From contig CAYOUJ010000015.1 in the NCBI GenBank assembly GCA_964407165.1, forward strand, positions 1 to 47,849: 47,849 bases of DNA, read 5' to 3'. A program made the position numbers and the translations under genes. Under the pieces are notes generated by a model. The model did no database searches, was not told the DNA's origin, and was given only the letters and a program-made list of their open reading frames with translations. Below are positions 45,256-47,849 of this stretch, piece by piece (positions within the stretch are counted from its first letter, which is position 1; every line of letters begins with the position of its first letter). This DNA comes from CAZPKH01 sp964407165 (GTDB lineage: Bacteria > Bacteroidota > Bacteroidia > Bacteroidales > Muribaculaceae).

Positions 45256-45681
45256 ATGAGAACGACCACACAGACACTCCCCGGCGTGACCTTCATAGGC
45301 TGGCTCGACTGCGAGCAGTTGCCGCGCCGCGTCGACCTGCACGGCATCACCCGCACCCCGGTGCCGGTGCTCACCGCCGTAACCGCCGTGGAGTTCTTCG
45401 ACACGCCCGAGTGCTCGTGCGTCACCGAGCGCGAGGGGCGGGGCTCGAAGGACACCGCCACGCTCTCGTTTCTCTGCGGCGAGCTGCTTCCCCTGCACCG
45501 CCGCCTCGGCTTTGCCGTCACGGACGCGCAAGGGCGCACGTGGCTCATCGGGCAGAAAGAGCCGCCCTTTCCGCGCGTCAAGGTCGAAACGCTCTGCGGC
45601 CAGCCCGACGGCGACCCCGCAGGCTACCGCTACGAGGTGGAGCACTGCTCGCTGAAGTCGCTCGTCGCCTGCCTCATCTGA
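45256..45681 (+). CDS. Mobile-element protein, function unknown
   Basis: 141 residues, starting MRTTTQTLPGVTFIGWLDCE. Mostly beta in appearance: VPVLTAVTAVEFFDTPECSC, SKDTATLSFLCGELLPLHRR, LGFAVTDAQGRTWLIGQKEP, ending with YRYEVEHCSLKSLVACLI. It resembles small structural or accessory proteins of phage-like elements in the same phylum. No motif allows a function. It follows the 163-residue gene by 49 bp and precedes a terminator. Confidence 0.65.
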   Translation: MRTTTQTLPGVTFIGWLDCEQLPRRVDLHGITRTPVPVLTAVTAVEFFDTPECSCVTEREGRGSKDTATLSFLCGELLPLHRRLGFAVTDAQGRTWLIGQKEPPFPRVKVETLCGQPDGDPAGYRYEVEHCSLKSLVACLI

Positions 45682-46662
45682 CAGTTCTTCATGTTTGCAC
45701 ATCATACCTCCCAACTTGTCTACGCACAGATTTTGAAGTTTTAGAGGAACCGCCGGGCTGTGAAGTTCGGCGGTTTTCGTTGGTGAGAGTTGATGAGTTG
45801 ACGAGTGAGGAGTTGATGAGAGGGCAGCCCGCCCCCTCGCCGCCGAGGTCGGCAGCCACGGCGCAGCCGTGGCCGTAGCGGTCGCCCATAGGTCGAGGTG
45901 GGCAAACACGCAGAAGTCAAAGCACGTCAGCCGTGGGGCATCTTTGACAGCCGCACCTCCACGGCGCTGTGCGCTCCGTTGACCACCTCCGTGCCGAGGC
46001 CGCAGCATATCTCGTCGGCCTATGTCGGAAAGAGGCAAAGGCGTTGACCGCCCCGCGCCCGCTCTCGCAGTCGGCCTCCCGCCTTGATGCAGTCGGTTGT
46101 CTGCGACACCAAATCCCTCTCCATAGCCGCAGGGGACACACTCGGCCTGCAAAGGCCAAGCCCCCGGTGTCGGCCTCCCGATGGCCGTGGGCTGTCGGTC
46201 ACACTCATCTCCTCTGCGCCGCCGAAGGGGCGAGGTCGAGCCGCCTGCTACGCAGCCGTTGCACTCGCCGCACAGCGCCGACATTGCCGAGGCGGTCGAG
46301 CCGCTGACTGTTGCTCCCACTCGCCGCACCCCCGCATCGTGGCCGTCGCTTCTCTGCCGAATGGTCGTGGCGGGAAACATGGTCTTCCGAGAGTGATTTG
46401 CCTCACCCTTGGCAATCCTATTTTTCCATAGCAAAGGTCGGGAACGCAGTGACGGCGTAAAGGGCTTTCAAAAAATCTCACAAAATTTTTGTCCGCAGGG
46501 GCACGCCGGTTCCCGGCTCAAAATTTTTGCGCGCCCTCCGGGTGAGATTTCCCGAACCTTCCCTTGACGCTTTCGCCCCTTATGCGCCCCTCGGTTTTTT
46601 GCATGTAAAAATTAACGATTGCCGAAGGGCAGTCAAAGTTTCACCCTCAAAATCCCAATTCA
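45682..46662. other. 981-bp GC-rich gap without a convincing gene
   Basis: A terminator (45748-45775) is followed by GAGTTGATGAGTTGACGAGT-type repeats (45787-45822) and about 600 bp of GC-rich sequence. Open frames there on both strands have no family-like features. Recurrent words include GTCGGCCTCCCG (about 46071 and 46171) and GGTCGAG. AT-rich sequence with AAAATTTTTG repeats (46465-46530) precedes ardA. It could be a degenerate gene, a structured RNA or a transfer-origin region. Confidence 0.6.
45748..45775 (+). terminator. Hairpin terminator after the 141-residue gene
   Basis: The arms AACCGCCG and CGGCGGTT enclose a 12-nt loop and are followed by TTCGTT. Confidence 0.8.
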
Positions 46663-47250
46663 ATGTTTCCCACCACAGACACATTCGGAGAAGTGACTAC
46701 GATGCAGGAGCGCAACGAGATTATCCAGGAGCATCAGTCAGACTATCAGCTCGAACATCCGGCAATCTACGTCGGCACGTACGGCAAGTACAACAGCGGC
46801 AGCCTCGGCGGCGCCTGGCTCGACCTCACCTCCTTCGACAGCTACGACGAGCTGCTGGACGTGTGCCGCCTGCTCCACTATCAGGAGGATGACCCCGAGT
46901 TCATGGCTCAGGACTTCGAGTGCTTCCCCCGCGAGTACTACTCCGAGGGCTTCCTGGGCCGCGACAACTTCGACCGCATCAAGGCCTACTGGGAGGCCTG
47001 CGAGGAGCATGGGCGCGAGGCCGTCGACGCCTTCTTCACCTTCTTCGACGACATAGACAAGTTCGACGAGCTCTACTACGGCCACTTCGACTCGGAGGAG
47101 GACTTCGCCGAGCACATCGCCGACGAGCTGGGCTATCTGGGCCAGATGCCCGACAGCTGCCGCTACTACTTCGACTTCTCCAAGTTCGCCCGCGACTTGT
47201 TCATGGGCGACTTCCACTACGACGACGGCTACGTGTTCCGCGCCTGCTGA
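46663..47250 (+). CDS. ardA: Antirestriction protein ArdA
   Basis: 195 residues, strongly acidic as expected of the DNA-mimic ArdA family, which blocks type I restriction enzymes after element entry. The start of domain 1 is clear (HPAIYVGTYGKYNSGSLGGA, WLDLTSFDSYDELLDVCRLL), then the acidic middle (DDPEFMAQDFECF) and domains 2-3 (AVDAFFTFFDDIDKFDELYY, LGYLGQMPDSCRYYFDFSKF, ARDLFMGDF). ATG 46663 gives a 30-residue lead; MQERNE at 46702 is the other possible start. It lies upstream of a free-standing MutS domain I gene. Confidence 0.92.
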   Translation: MFPTTDTFGEVTTMQERNEIIQEHQSDYQLEHPAIYVGTYGKYNSGSLGGAWLDLTSFDSYDELLDVCRLLHYQEDDPEFMAQDFECFPREYYSEGFLGRDNFDRIKAYWEACEEHGREAVDAFFTFFDDIDKFDELYYGHFDSEEDFAEHIADELGYLGQMPDSCRYYFDFSKFARDLFMGDFHYDDGYVFRAC

Positions 47251-47305
47251 CATTGGGGCGGGGAGGGTGCCCGCGGGCGCCCTCCCTTCCTCTCCTCCCT
47301 CTCCA

Positions 47306-47336
47306 CTCACCAACTCAACACTCACCAACTCCTTAA
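47306..47336. repeat. ACTCACCAACTC-type repeat before the MutS-I gene
   Basis: Units of CTCACCAACTC run up to 11 bp before the ATG. It is the reverse complement in style of GAGTTGATGAG at 45787-45822, so the same word family flanks the ardA segment in opposite orientations. Confidence 0.65.
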
Positions 47337-47347
47337 CTCACACCCCT

Positions 47348-47815
47348 ATGGCTACTAAAATCACCCAAACTCCGCTCCTTCGCCAGTACGAGGAAATGAA
47401 GCGCAAGCACCCCGACGCGGTGCTGCTGTTCAGGGTCGGCGACTTCTACGAGAGCTTCCACGACGACGCCGTGGCCCTCAGCGAAATCCTCGGCGTCACG
47501 CTCACCCGCCGCGCAAACGGCCGTGAGCCGATCGCGCTGGCCGGCTTCCCCCACCACGCCCTCGACACGTACCTGCCCAAGCTCGTCCGCGCCGGCAAGC
47601 GAGTGGCCATCTGCGAGGAAATCCACTCGCCGCAGATACAGAAGAAACTCGGCAAGCGCAGCATCACCGAGCTGGTGACGCCCGCGCTCCCCGAGCAGCC
47701 CAAGCCCTCTATCGAGGCCGCCATTCACCAGGTGAAGACGGCGGCTGCCGACATCGCGCAGCAGTCGCCCCGACGCCCTGAGGCGCAGCAGCTAACCCTC
47801 GACTTCGACTTCTGA
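47348..47815 (+). CDS. Free-standing MutS domain I (mismatch-recognition) protein
   Basis: 155 residues. The sequence is that of the MutS N-terminal mismatch-binding domain alone: TPLLRQYEEMKRKHPDAVLL, FRVGDFYESFHDDAVALSEI, LGVTLTRR, then LAGFPHHALDTYLPKLVRAG and KRVAICEE. The Phe-x-Glu motif that inserts at the mismatch is kept (Phe33, Glu35). Lever, clamp and ATPase domains are absent. Instead there is a short polar tail ending in LTLDFDF, acidic and aromatic. It could bind mismatches, compete with host MutS, or bind DNA in another way. It sits just after ardA in the mobile element. ATG 47348 is preferred over an upstream frame that runs through the simple repeat. Confidence 0.85.
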   Translation: MATKITQTPLLRQYEEMKRKHPDAVLLFRVGDFYESFHDDAVALSEILGVTLTRRANGREPIALAGFPHHALDTYLPKLVRAGKRVAICEEIHSPQIQKKLGKRSITELVTPALPEQPKPSIEAAIHQVKTAAADIAQQSPRRPEAQQLTLDFDF

Positions 47816-47849
47816 GCCGAGGCCGATACGACAAGTGCCGCTCTCACCG

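Noticed and set aside
44989..46434. 481-codon minus-strand frame over the GC-rich gap
   Set aside because: It overlaps two plus-strand genes and lacks any family-like stretch. The Arg/Gly-rich composition is typical of a shadow.
1..47849. tRNA or rRNA genes
   Set aside because: I found no cloverleaf-like segment with T-loop GTTCRANNC in the gaps and no rRNA sequence.

Overview
The window looks like a chromosomal piece of a GC-rich gut Bacteroidales, most likely a Muribaculaceae-type genome. The sequence-based reasons are the Bacteroidota promoter (a -7 box TAnnTTTG, usually with TTG or TTTG about 20 nt upstream) in front of many genes, the rpsF-rpsR-rplI block, OmpA-type porins, an LptE lipoprotein, a BspA-like LRR protein, C-terminal sorting-like tails and starch-binding modules. 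The family-level placement is inference. A run of exactly 100 N at 18500-18599 shows this is a scaffolded draft.

Layout. 0.1-3.2 kb: a GSI-type glutamine synthetase and a tryptophanase. 3.2-7.4 kb: a YitT transporter with a small partner, then two convergent OmpA-family proteins. 7.6-12.9 kb: lpxB, a structured ncRNA, then a five-gene operon (nucleotidyltransferase, ATP-grasp, CDP-alcohol phosphatidyltransferase, HAD, GtrA) that reads as an uncharacterised head-group or surface-phospholipid pathway. 13.0-14.2 kb: ribosomal proteins S6, S18 and L9. 14.3-18.3 kb: a membrane-anchored TPR/HTH regulator, a large palindromic repeat block, a secreted LRR protein, a small protein and a second copy of the ncRNA in inverted orientation. 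18.4-23 kb: a GC-rich tandem array broken by the assembly gap, then a 1303-residue secreted SGNH/starch-binding protein. 23-33.3 kb: DUF695, an FAD oxidoreductase, thrC, an acyltransferase, a Cof-type HAD, a TonB-family outer-membrane protein, a GT2, lptE and a TPR-like protein. 33.4-38.2 kb: a GH13 amylase with two starch-binding modules, a GNAT, gene fragments, a VOC protein and a frameshifted DUF805 gene. 38.3-47.8 kb: a FISUMP-type secreted protein, then a mobile element (Xre repressor, three small DNA-binding-type proteins, a 1152-residue CHC2-Toprim-ATPase primase, a possible origin, ArdA, and a free-standing MutS domain I). The element runs off the right edge and no integrase is visible.

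Most unusual signal. A GC-rich palindrome of exactly 27 bp occurs 12 times as a dispersed unit and again as a 35-bp-period tandem array at 18.4 kb. Eleven dispersed copies lie inside seven different genes. Because 27 is a multiple of three and the unit has no stop codon in any of its six frames, every copy leaves the host gene open, and all six frames are used among these genes. It resembles in principle the protein-coding palindromic elements of Rickettsia, but I do not recognise this sequence family. A related palindrome family forms 29-bp and 167-bp tandem repeats at 15.85-16.4 kb. Many intergenic gaps also hold word-like repeats of period 7-9 that differ from gap to gap and sometimes run into coding sequence.

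How the genes work together. Envelope biogenesis is the main theme: lpxB, lptE, GT2, the acyltransferase, the CDP-alcohol operon and the OmpA proteins. Starch use is a second theme (amylase plus the SGNH protein with the same kind of binding module). Amino-acid metabolism (glnA, tnaA, thrC) makes up the rest of the chromosomal part.
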